The position numbers were made by a program, and so were the translations under genes. Below are positions 1 to 5,157 of a stretch of 5,157 bases of DNA, piece by piece. Positions within the stretch are counted from its first letter, which is position 1. Every line of letters starts with the position of its first letter. The notes below the pieces were generated by a model. That model was not told the DNA's origin and ran no database searches. It was given only the letters and a program-made list of their open reading frames with translations. Origin of the DNA: Deferribacteres bacterium (lineage in GTDB: Bacteria > Nitrospirota > Thermodesulfovibrionia > UBA6902); contig JAADFS010000143.1 of the NCBI GenBank assembly GCA_013152795.1, positions 1 to 5,157 on the forward strand, in the 5' to 3' direction.

Positions 1-89
1 AATTTCGGAACAGGGCTGTACTGGAAAGACCGCTGCCTGACTATCTGAATAAGGCGTTCCTTAAGGTTATCCATAGCCATGCACTATAA
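1..89 (+). CDS. C-terminal fragment of an unidentified protein (5' end outside window)
   Basis: One plus-strand frame is open from the window edge (first full codon at 3) to a TAA at 87-89, giving 28 residues. The tail ends in the peptide YLNKAFLKVIHSHAL. The other two plus-strand frames stop within about 50 bases. The composition, with mixed hydrophobic and charged residues, looks protein-like. The fragment is too short to assign to a family, and no motif is visible. The frame runs towards gltX, so the two genes would be convergent, and a hairpin-rich spacer follows the stop codon directly, as expected at a gene end. An open frame of this length could also occur by chance. Confidence 0.45.
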   Translation, partial: FRNRAVLERPLPDYLNKAFLKVIHSHAL

Positions 90-91
90 CA

Positions 92-140
92 GATAATAAA
101 ATGATTTATCAATTATCGCCTGCGGGCAGGCTCTCCTGCC
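92..140. terminator. Hairpin cluster between convergent gene ends, possible bidirectional terminator
   Basis: Three inverted repeats crowd this 49-base spacer. GATAAT (92-97) pairs with ATTATC (112-117) and stacks on TGAT (102-105)/ATCA (108-111), leaving an AAAA bulge. GCCTGC (118-123) pairs with GCAGGC (126-131). GGCAGG (125-130) pairs with CCTGCC (135-140) across a CTCT loop. The last two share bases and cannot form together. They lie between the TAA at 87-89 and the gltX stop at 149-151, where both transcripts should end. Neither strand has a clean U-run directly after a GC stem; on the minus strand an A/T-rich tract follows. This is therefore not a textbook intrinsic terminator. Confidence 0.35.
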
Positions 141-148
141 ATCTAAAG

Positions 149-1567
149 TTAACTTTGGCCTCCCGCCGTCTTTATCGCCTTCTGCAGCCTCTGAAGCGTC
201 TTTTCCCTGCCGAGCACGCCGATTACTTCAAATATCCCGGGACTCTGCGTGCCCCCTGTCAGTGCAACTCGGACAGGCTGGGCGAGCCTGCCGAGCTTTA
301 TGCCGTGTTTTTCAATTATGGACCTGAAGAGTTTCTCGATCTCCGCCTCTGAAAACACGGCAAGAGAGGCAAGCCCATCTCTCACTTCGGTGAGCAGGCC
401 GAGGCTTTCTTTATTAAGGAATTTGGCCCTTGCCTTTTCATCATATTCAACCTCTGCGGCAATATAGTAACGCAGCGACCTTGCAAGCTCAACCAGTGTC
501 TTTGAACGCTCTTTCAGTGTATCGACGGCCCTTGCCAGCCACTGCTTGTCAGGATTCCATCCCTCCGGTACAATGTTTTCCTTTACCAGAAACGGTATAA
601 CGAGTTCGGCGAGCCTTTCGGATGACGAATTGATTATGTACTGGCTGTTCAGCCAGAGGAGCTTTTCGGGATTAAAGACCGCCGCGGCCCTGCCGACATT
701 TTCAAAGGAAAAGTACCTTATCAGCTCTTCCCTGGTGAATATCTCCTGGTCCCCGTATGACCAGCCGAGCCTCACAAGGTAATTGACAAGCGCATCAGGC
801 AGGTATCCCATCTCATAATACGCCATCACGGATGTGGCTCCGTGCCGCTTTGAAAGCCTTGCCCTGTCAGGGCCGAGTATCATGGGCAGGTGGGCAAACT
901 TCGGCACCGGGTATCCGAATGCATTGTAAAGCTGGATCTGTTTGGGGGTGTTGTTCAGGTGGTCGTCCCCCCTGATCACATGGGTTATTCCCATGTCGAT
1001 ATCATCCGCCACGACGGTCAGGTTATAGGTAGGTGTGCCGTCTGAACGAAGGATGATCAGGTCGTCAAGCTGGTCGTTTGCAAAGGTGACCCTGCCCCTG
1101 ATTAAATCATCGACAACCGTCTGTCCTTCCTGCGGCATCCTGAACCTGACGACCGGCGACACACCGGGAACCGGCTCTTTCAGGTCCCTGCACCTGCCGT
1201 CGTACTTCAACGCCCTGCCTGCTGCCATGGCCTCCTTGCGCCTTGCCTCAAGCTCAGCGGGAGAACAGTAGCAGTAGTAGGCCCTGCCCTCTTTCAGCAG
1301 TCTGTCCGCATAGCTTCTGTACAGATCGAATCTCGCCGTCTGCCTGAACGGCCCCTCATCCCAGTCAAGGCCGAGCCATTTCATGCCCTGTATGATTGCA
1401 TCTATGTACTCATCCGTGGAACGGCTCCTGTCCGTATCCTCTATCCTCAATATGAACACACCGTTGTTGTGCCTGGCATAAAGCCAGTTGAACAGGGCGG
1501 TCCGCGCCCCTCCTATATGAAGGAATCCCGTGGGACTCGGGGCAAAACGTACTCTCACTTTCTCCAT
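149..1567 (-). CDS. gltX: Glutamyl-tRNA synthetase
   Basis: This class I aminoacyl-tRNA synthetase activates glutamate with ATP and charges tRNA-Glu in the cytoplasm. The frame gives 472 residues, normal for bacterial GluRS. It opens with the family signature RFAPSPTGFLHIGGARTALF, in which HIGG (residues 17-20) is the HIGH motif. EDTDRSR (43-49) and the RGDDHLNNTP segment (199-208) line the active site, and RLSKR (237-241) is the KMSKS motif. A zinc-type insert carries Cys99, Cys101 and Cys126, but the usual fourth ligand position is Asp128 rather than His. The alpha-helical anticodon-binding region fills the last 150 or so residues and ends with the typical ALTGGTQSPGIFEVI stretch. I place the start at the ATG at 1567, which has AGGAG six bases upstream; a TTG directly before it (1570) would leave only three. 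The tail cannot tell a discriminating from a non-discriminating enzyme that also charges tRNA-Gln. The gene lies downstream of tilS on the same strand. Confidence 0.97.
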   Translation of the reverse strand: MEKVRVRFAPSPTGFLHIGGARTALFNWLYARHNNGVFILRIEDTDRSRSTDEYIDAIIQGMKWLGLDWDEGPFRQTARFDLYRSYADRLLKEGRAYYCYCSPAELEARRKEAMAAGRALKYDGRCRDLKEPVPGVSPVVRFRMPQEGQTVVDDLIRGRVTFANDQLDDLIILRSDGTPTYNLTVVADDIDMGITHVIRGDDHLNNTPKQIQLYNAFGYPVPKFAHLPMILGPDRARLSKRHGATSVMAYYEMGYLPDALVNYLVRLGWSYGDQEIFTREELIRYFSFENVGRAAAVFNPEKLLWLNSQYIINSSSERLAELVIPFLVKENIVPEGWNPDKQWLARAVDTLKERSKTLVELARSLRYYIAAEVEYDEKARAKFLNKESLGLLTEVRDGLASLAVFSEAEIEKLFRSIIEKHGIKLGRLAQPVRVALTGGTQSPGIFEVIGVLGREKTLQRLQKAIKTAGGQS

Positions 1568-1573
1568 CAATCT

Positions 1574-1578
1574 CTCCT
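1574..1578 (-). promoter_or_regulatory. Shine-Dalgarno site of gltX
   Basis: Read on the minus strand, AGGAG (within AAAAGGAGAG) lies six bases before the ATG at 1567-1565. Measured to the adjacent in-frame TTG at 1570, the gap is three bases, which is too tight. This spacing decides the gltX start in favour of ATG. Confidence 0.75.
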
Positions 1579-1625
1579 TTTCATACCTGTATCCTTAAAC
1601 GGCAAAAAACATCGCTGGCGGGAAC

Positions 1626-1653
1626 TGAGTTCTGAGTTCTGAGTTCTGAGTTC
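1626..1653. repeat. Tandem array of a 7-bp unit, four perfect copies
   Basis: TGAGTTC occurs four times head to tail without a mismatch (GAACTCA on the minus strand). A fifth degenerate unit, GGAGTGC, follows at 1654-1660 with five of seven bases matching. The array lies in the tilS-gltX spacer, 59 bases upstream of the gltX ATG. It shows no coding or promoter signal. Slippage-prone arrays of this kind commonly vary in copy number between strains; that is general knowledge and has not been shown here. Confidence 0.9.
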
Positions 1654-1691
1654 GGAGTGCACCCTCTGTTAAAATCTCATAGCCTCAGAAC
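1643..1691. repeat. Inverted copy of the 7-bp repeat
   Basis: GTTCTGAG (1643-1650, inside the array; also at 1629-1636 and 1636-1643) is the exact reverse complement of CTCAGAAC at 1684-1691. An 8-bp stem with a loop of about 33 bases is possible, and the array offers three registers for the left arm. The function is unknown. It may be the remnant of a palindromic dispersed repeat or part of a transcript structure ahead of gltX. Confidence 0.6.
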
Positions 1692-1708
1692 CCTTAAAAA
1701 CCCTTAAA
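1689..1708. repeat. Direct repeat of a 10-bp unit, two perfect copies
   Basis: AACCCTTAAA stands at 1689-1698 and is repeated exactly at 1699-1708. It sits between the inverted arm at 1684-1691 and a second heptad run. No gene or known site overlaps it. Confidence 0.8.
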
Positions 1709-1710
1709 CC

Positions 1711-1731
1711 CGCAACCTGCAACCCGCAAAC
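1711..1731. repeat. Degenerate heptad run, consensus YGCAACC
   Basis: Three adjacent 7-base units read CGCAACC, TGCAACC and CGCAAAC; the third differs from the consensus at one base. This is a second short-period repeat of the same length as the array at 1626-1653 but with an unrelated sequence, in the same spacer. Confidence 0.65.
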
Positions 1732-1739
1732 TCTCCTCC

Positions 1740-1758
1740 CCTTTATGCAACATTAAGG
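1740..1758 (-). other. Imperfect hairpin just after the tilS stop
   Basis: CCTT (1740-1743) pairs with AAGG (1755-1758), and ATG (1745-1747) pairs with CAT (1751-1753) around a CAA loop, with one symmetric mismatch at 1744/1754. The hairpin starts five bases past the tilS stop on the minus strand. It could help end or stabilise the tilS transcript. There is no U-run behind it, so read-through into gltX is plausible. Confidence 0.3.
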
Positions 1759-1763
1759 TAAGC

Positions 1764-3176
1764 TCAATGCCTATTGTCCGGTTGAATATTTCCGCCTGTG
1801 ATCTCAAGCCTTAAAAACTTCTCCGTGCCGGGGCCCGGCCTGAATCTTTCGTCGGCCCTGTACCCTGCAACCCATATAATATCATTTCCCGACAATACAA
1901 CGGGAATAATGTCCCTCCGGTCCCGGGGGACTTTCTCATCCACAAAGAAATCCTGCAGTTTCTTCCTCCTGCCGAAACCGGCGGGATAAAAGAAGTCTCC
2001 TGCTGCCCGGGCCCTGACCCTGAGCGGAAATTTCATGGAGCCTGCATCAAGGAGCACCGAGTACCTCCCGTCACCCCGCTCCATCCCTTCTTCTTCAAAA
2101 GATGCCTTTATTGTAATCCCGGCCTCCTTTAAGGTGATTTCGCATGGGGGCTGAAGCTCGTACTCGCTGATCCTGGCCGGCTTCCTGGTGGTGATTCTTA
2201 TCAGGGAGTATTCCTTTATCGCCCTGATGTCGCCGGGAAGGTGCAGCCTGTCACCCGGCCGGCCTTCTTTTACGAGCCTGATTATGTCCTCGATATGCAC
2301 AAAGGCTATTCCCCTCAGCCCTTTTGTTTCATTAACAGCCCTCCTTATGACACGCCTCAATACCGGTTTCTCCAGGGTTGCAAGAGGATAAAGGAACAGC
2401 TCTATAGAGTCATCGCTCTTTCTGCTGATGAGCCTCATCAGGGTCTTTGTGACAATAACCTCAAAATACTCGTCCTCCTCCTGCAGGATCTTCGCTGTCC
2501 TGCATATATCGCGGACCACCGCGGGGGCCCTGCACTTAATCCTGTCCATGATATTATGCCTTATCCAGTTTCTGAAATAGTCATCCTTGAGATTTGAAGA
2601 ATCAACTGCATAAGGGACCGGCCCGACTGAAGAGAGGAAGGTCTCTATCTCTTTTCTTTCAACATCAATGAGCGGCCTGATTATCCTGCCCCTTACAGGC
2701 GGTATCCCCGCAAGCCCCTTTCTGCCGGAGCCCCTGAACAGCCTCATAAGCACGGTCTCCGCCTGGTCATCGGCGTTGTGGCCGAGGGCAATCCTTGTAA
2801 AATTCAGCTTTGCCGCAAGTTCTTCATATATCCTGTATCTCAGCTCCCTTGCCGCCTCCTGCATATTCAGCCGTTCTTCAGCGGCGAATCTGCCGGCATC
2901 CGCGCGCCTCAGGAAGAATTCGATCCCGCGGTCTTCACAGAATTTCCTGCAGAAATCCGCCTCTCTTTCCGCCTCGCCGGGTCTTAAGCCGTGGTCAATA
3001 TACACGGCAGCAAGGGAAATATTGAAATCATCCTTCAGTTTATCTAAAATAACTGCAAGGCAGACTGAATCAGGACCGCCTGACAGGCCGGCCAGCACGC
3101 GGTCTCCGCGTGAGATCATGGCGTATTGAATAATCGTACTTCGCACTCTGTCTGTAAGTCCCATAAGTAGTTTCAT
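1764..3176 (-). CDS. tilS: tRNA(Ile)-lysidine synthetase
   Basis: TilS joins lysine to C34 of the CAU-anticodon tRNA-Ile using ATP. The tRNA then reads AUA and accepts isoleucine instead of methionine. The protein is 470 residues, full length for the two-domain form. The N-terminal PP-loop ATPase shows SGGPDS (32-37), DHGLRPGEAE (61-70), GHNADDQAETVLMRLFRGSG (132-151) and a family-typical YFRNWIRHNIM (200-210). After a helical middle, the C-terminal TilS domain carries LRVRARAAGDFFYPAG (385-400), the KKLQDFFVDEKVPRDRRD segment (405-422) and a WVAGYRADERFR stretch (435-446). The ATG at 3176 has a weak AAGG four bases upstream; Met5 (3164) has no Shine-Dalgarno. The gene is divergent from lysA and lies 196 bases upstream of gltX on the same strand. 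AUA codons abound in the neighbouring genes, which fits a need for this enzyme. Confidence 0.96.
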   Translation of the reverse strand: MKLLMGLTDRVRSTIIQYAMISRGDRVLAGLSGGPDSVCLAVILDKLKDDFNISLAAVYIDHGLRPGEAEREADFCRKFCEDRGIEFFLRRADAGRFAAEERLNMQEAARELRYRIYEELAAKLNFTRIALGHNADDQAETVLMRLFRGSGRKGLAGIPPVRGRIIRPLIDVERKEIETFLSSVGPVPYAVDSSNLKDDYFRNWIRHNIMDRIKCRAPAVVRDICRTAKILQEEDEYFEVIVTKTLMRLISRKSDDSIELFLYPLATLEKPVLRRVIRRAVNETKGLRGIAFVHIEDIIRLVKEGRPGDRLHLPGDIRAIKEYSLIRITTRKPARISEYELQPPCEITLKEAGITIKASFEEEGMERGDGRYSVLLDAGSMKFPLRVRARAAGDFFYPAGFGRRKKLQDFFVDEKVPRDRRDIIPVVLSGNDIIWVAGYRADERFRPGPGTEKFLRLEITGGNIQPDNRH

Positions 3177-3229
3177 TATACCTTAAAAGGAGGCCGGAAT
3201 TACCGGGGGCGATCTCGTTGCACGGGAAA

Positions 3230-3257
3230 TTGTCCGCGCAGTTATATATAATATAAA
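3230..3257 (+). promoter_or_regulatory. Candidate sigma-70-type promoter for lysA-dapF
   Basis: A -35-like TTGTCC (3230-3235, four of six consensus bases) is followed after 16 bases by TATAAA (3252-3257, five of six). An exact TATAAT also occurs at 3247-3252 but has no partner at proper spacing. The site is in the A/T-rich core of the spacer between divergent tilS and lysA. Transcription would begin near 3264, leaving a leader of about 57 bases, too short for a lysine riboswitch. Confidence 0.45.
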
Positions 3258-3260
3258 ACT

Positions 3261-3305
3261 CAACCGGAATCTTTCCCCTTTGCCAAAGGTTGGATTTGAG
3301 GGGGG
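3261..3305 (+). promoter_or_regulatory. Possible folded leader and distant G-rich ribosome site of lysA
   Basis: Several short stems compete here. CCTTT (3277-3281) pairs with AAAGG (3285-3289), CCAA (3283-3286) with TTGG (3290-3293), and CAACC (3261-3265) with GGTTG (3288-3292). CCCC (3275-3278) could also pair with the G-run at 3300-3305. That G-run, GAGGGGGG (3298-3305), is the only Shine-Dalgarno-like element, yet it ends 15 bases before the ATG. A role in translation control is speculative. Confidence 0.25.
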
Positions 3306-3320
3306 TTATCTTAAAAGACC

Positions 3321-4577
3321 ATGCATGATTTCAAATACAAACATTCGGAGCTGTATGCGGAAGATGTCCCTGTCAGGCGGATTGCAGAGGAAGTGGGAAC
3401 ACCGCTGTATATCTACAGCCATAAAACCCTGAGCAGGCATTATGAGGCATTTGAAAACGCCTTTGACGGATTTCCCCACATAATCTGTTTTGCCCTGAAG
3501 GCCAATTCAAATCCGGCCATACTCAGGGCGCTCGCAAAAAAGGGCTGCGGCGCGGACGTGGTCTCGGGCGGAGAGCTCTATCTTGCACTAAAGGCAGGCA
3601 TCCCCGCCGGAAAGATAGTCTATGCCGGCGTGGGAAAGACCGCGGAGGAGATCAGGTACTCCCTGAAGTCACGTATCCTCATGTTCAATATCGAGTCATC
3701 CGACGAGCTCGCGCATATCAACAGGATAGCCGGTGACATGGGTGTCAGGGCGCCGGTGGCGCTCAGGGTCAATCCCGACATAAATGCGGTCACGCATCCA
3801 TACATATCCACCGGATTAAGGAAGCACAAATTCGGCATTCCCATGGAAGAGGCCGTTGAGAGCTACAGGCTTGCCGCCGGATTACCAAACATCGAGATTC
3901 GCGGCATCCACTGCCATATAGGTTCACAGATAACCGAGATATCACCTTTTGTGGAGGCGGTAAAGAGGATACTTGCACTTGCGAATGAACTGCGCTCACA
4001 GGGCATAGGTATAAAGTACCTCGATATCGGAGGCGGCCTCGGCATCTCGTATGACAACAATGTCACGCCCCACCCGCGGGAGCTTGCAGCGGGGATCATA
4101 CCGTTAATCAGTGGAAACGATTTCACGCTGATCGTCGAGCCCGGCAGGTCGATAGCCGGAAATGCAGGAATACTGGTTACAAAGGTCCTGTATCTGAAAA
4201 AATCAGGTGAAAAAAATTTCGTGATCGTTGACGCAGGTATGAACGACCTTATAAGGCCGAGCCTGTATGAGGCCTATCATCACATACTGCCGGTGAAAAA
4301 GAACCGGAGGGCCGAGATACAGGCGGATGTTGTGGGACCCATATGTGAGTCCGGCGACTTCTTCGCCCGTGAGAGAAGGCTGAACCGCCCTGTGCACGGA
4401 GACCTGCTTGCCGTCATGAGTGCAGGCGGGTATGGTTTTTCCATGAGTTCCAATTACAACTCAAGGCTCAGGCCTGCCGAAGTGCTGGCAAGGGGCGATG
4501 AGTTTTACGTCATACGCAAGAGAGAGCAGTACAGGGACCTGACAAAGGGAACGCAGATACCGGATTTTTTAAAGTGA
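3321..4577 (+). CDS. lysA: Diaminopimelate decarboxylase
   Basis: LysA is a PLP enzyme that decarboxylates meso-diaminopimelate to L-lysine, the last step of the pathway, in the cytoplasm. The 418 residues match the usual length and cover the fold-type III layout of an alanine-racemase-like barrel followed by a beta domain. Visible landmarks are FALKAN (57-62) with PLP-binding Lys60, HIGSQ (199-203), the phosphate-binding GGGLG (237-241), EPGRS (273-277), MNDLIRPSLYEAYH (307-320), CESGD (342-346) with the active-site Cys342, and AGGYGF (368-373) with substrate-side Tyr371. The ATG is well supported: a stop lies three codons upstream in frame, the next Met is residue 121, and the N-terminus MHDFKYKHSELYAEDVP matches the family. 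The ribosome site is weak. The gene overlaps dapF by four bases. I count 21 ATA codons among 39 isoleucines. Confidence 0.97.
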   Translation: MHDFKYKHSELYAEDVPVRRIAEEVGTPLYIYSHKTLSRHYEAFENAFDGFPHIICFALKANSNPAILRALAKKGCGADVVSGGELYLALKAGIPAGKIVYAGVGKTAEEIRYSLKSRILMFNIESSDELAHINRIAGDMGVRAPVALRVNPDINAVTHPYISTGLRKHKFGIPMEEAVESYRLAAGLPNIEIRGIHCHIGSQITEISPFVEAVKRILALANELRSQGIGIKYLDIGGGLGISYDNNVTPHPRELAAGIIPLISGNDFTLIVEPGRSIAGNAGILVTKVLYLKKSGEKNFVIVDAGMNDLIRPSLYEAYHHILPVKKNRRAEIQADVVGPICESGDFFARERRLNRPVHGDLLAVMSAGGYGFSMSSNYNSRLRPAEVLARGDEFYVIRKREQYRDLTKGTQIPDFLK

Positions 4578-5157
4578 AACTGCAATTCACAAAAATGCAA
4601 GCCCTCGGCAATGACTTCATCATCCTGGATGACAGGTCTGCGTCGTTGAAAAGAATCTCCAGCCTCTCAAAAAAACTCTGTGACCGCAGGTTCGGCATAG
4701 GCGCCGACCAGTTGCTGATCCTCTGCTGCTCGACGGAAGAAGCCGGTTTCAGGATGAGGATATTCAATGCCGACGGCTCGGAAGTCGAGATGTGCGGAAA
4801 CGGCATAAGGTGCCTCGGGAAATATATCTGGGACAGCGTACTGACACCTGCTGAAAAAACAGACCGCCTCTCAATAGAGACCCTCGCCGGCATCATACAC
4901 ATATACAAGCGGGGCAGGCTTATCAGGGTGGATATGGGGGAGCCCGTGCTGGACGGTAAGATAAAGGGCAGCGTACTGAACCATCCGCTCAAGGTCAGGG
5001 ACAGGACATTCAGGATGACATGTGTCTCCATGGGAAATCCCCATGCAGTGATTGTGGATAAAAATATCGAATCATTTCCCCTGCAGGAGTACGGCCCTGA
5101 GATTGAACACAACAGCCTGTTTCCCAACAGGACAAACGTCGAGTTCATCGAAATCAT
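4574..5157 (+). CDS. dapF: Diaminopimelate epimerase, N-terminal 194 residues (3' end outside window)
   Basis: DapF interconverts LL- and meso-diaminopimelate without a cofactor, using two cysteines. It feeds LysA and peptidoglycan synthesis. Reading from the GTG at 4574 gives MKLQFTKMQALGNDFIILDD, the classic DapF N-terminus. FGIGADQLLIL (40-50) follows, then FNADGSEVEMCGNGIRC (64-80) with the first catalytic Cys at 74, MGNPHAV (153-159), and NRTNVEFIE (185-193). The second catalytic Cys and the rest of the C-terminal half lie past the edge; family members are usually about 270-290 residues. The GTG start overlaps the lysA TGA in GTGA (4574-4577), and no clear Shine-Dalgarno precedes it, so translation is probably coupled to lysA. 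An internal ATG at 4595 would delete the conserved N-terminal strand. A long open frame on the opposite strand here is an antisense shadow. Confidence 0.95.
   Translation, partial: MKLQFTKMQALGNDFIILDDRSASLKRISSLSKKLCDRRFGIGADQLLILCCSTEEAGFRMRIFNADGSEVEMCGNGIRCLGKYIWDSVLTPAEKTDRLSIETLAGIIHIYKRGRLIRVDMGEPVLDGKIKGSVLNHPLKVRDRTFRMTCVSMGNPHAVIVDKNIESFPLQEYGPEIEHNSLFPNRTNVEFIEI

Noticed and set aside
101..352. Plus-strand open frame of 83 codons
   Set aside because: It mostly overlaps the 3' end of gltX on the other strand, has no clear ribosome site and resembles no known protein.
1604..1609. Minus-strand T6 run as an intrinsic terminator between tilS and gltX
   Set aside because: Only a 3-bp CGC/GCG stem precedes it, too weak for a terminator.
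2668..3129. Plus-strand open frame of 153 codons
   Set aside because: It is antisense to the conserved PP-loop half of tilS. Its Ser/Leu/Pro-rich translation is typical of shadow frames.
3175..3180. Minus-strand TATAAT overlapping the tilS ATG, as a possible -10 box
   Set aside because: No -35-like hexamer lies 16-18 bases upstream, and transcription from it would begin inside the tilS coding sequence.
3186..3193. Strong plus-strand AAAAGGAG(G) Shine-Dalgarno-like sequence near the tilS start
   Set aside because: No ATG, GTG or TTG follows at a usable distance, and no plus-strand frame continues from it.
3264..3320. Lysine riboswitch ahead of lysA
   Set aside because: The whole divergent spacer is 144 bases and the likely leader about 57, shorter than the L-box aptamer, and I see no matching multi-helix core.
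4510..5157. Long minus-strand open frame (215 codons, open at the right edge)
   Set aside because: It lies antisense to dapF and the end of lysA, whose plus-strand translations carry unmistakable family motifs. The antisense product has no recognisable domain.

Overview
The window is a stretch of bacterial chromosome packed with housekeeping genes. It holds three recognisable enzyme genes in full or nearly so (gltX, tilS, lysA), the first 194 codons of a fourth (dapF), and a short C-terminal scrap of an unidentified gene at the left edge. Base composition is moderate. Ile ATA and Arg AGG codons are frequent: in lysA I count ATA for 21 of 39 isoleucines. That codon bias, together with the protein flavour and the lysA-dapF order, suggests a Nitrospirota (Thermodesulfovibrio-like) or deltaproteobacterial-type organism. 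This taxonomic placement is an inference from memory, not a demonstrated result.

Layout, left to right. Positions 1-89 (+) are the tail of an unknown reading frame that converges on gltX. Positions 90-148 form a short spacer with several overlapping inverted repeats, probably the transcription end zone for both converging genes. gltX (glutamyl-tRNA synthetase) lies on the minus strand at 149-1567. A 196-base spacer (1568-1763) follows, carrying a 7-bp tandem array, a 10-bp direct repeat pair, a second 7-bp degenerate array and an inverted copy of the first repeat. tilS (tRNA-Ile lysidine synthetase) is on the minus strand at 1764-3176, so tilS is transcribed towards gltX. A 144-base divergent spacer (3177-3320) holds a good sigma-70-like promoter candidate for the plus-strand genes. 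lysA (diaminopimelate decarboxylase, 3321-4577) and dapF (diaminopimelate epimerase, from 4574, running off the right edge) overlap by four bases and form an operon.

The two halves have related roles in central metabolism. The minus-strand pair serves translation: GltX charges tRNA-Glu, and TilS modifies the tRNA-Ile that reads AUA, a codon used heavily here. The plus-strand pair carries out the last two steps of lysine biosynthesis: DapF converts LL- to meso-diaminopimelate, and LysA decarboxylates it to lysine. DapF also supplies meso-diaminopimelate for peptidoglycan. I see no mobile element, CRISPR array, tRNA or rRNA, and no convincing novel system. The least explained sequence is the repeat-rich tilS-gltX spacer.
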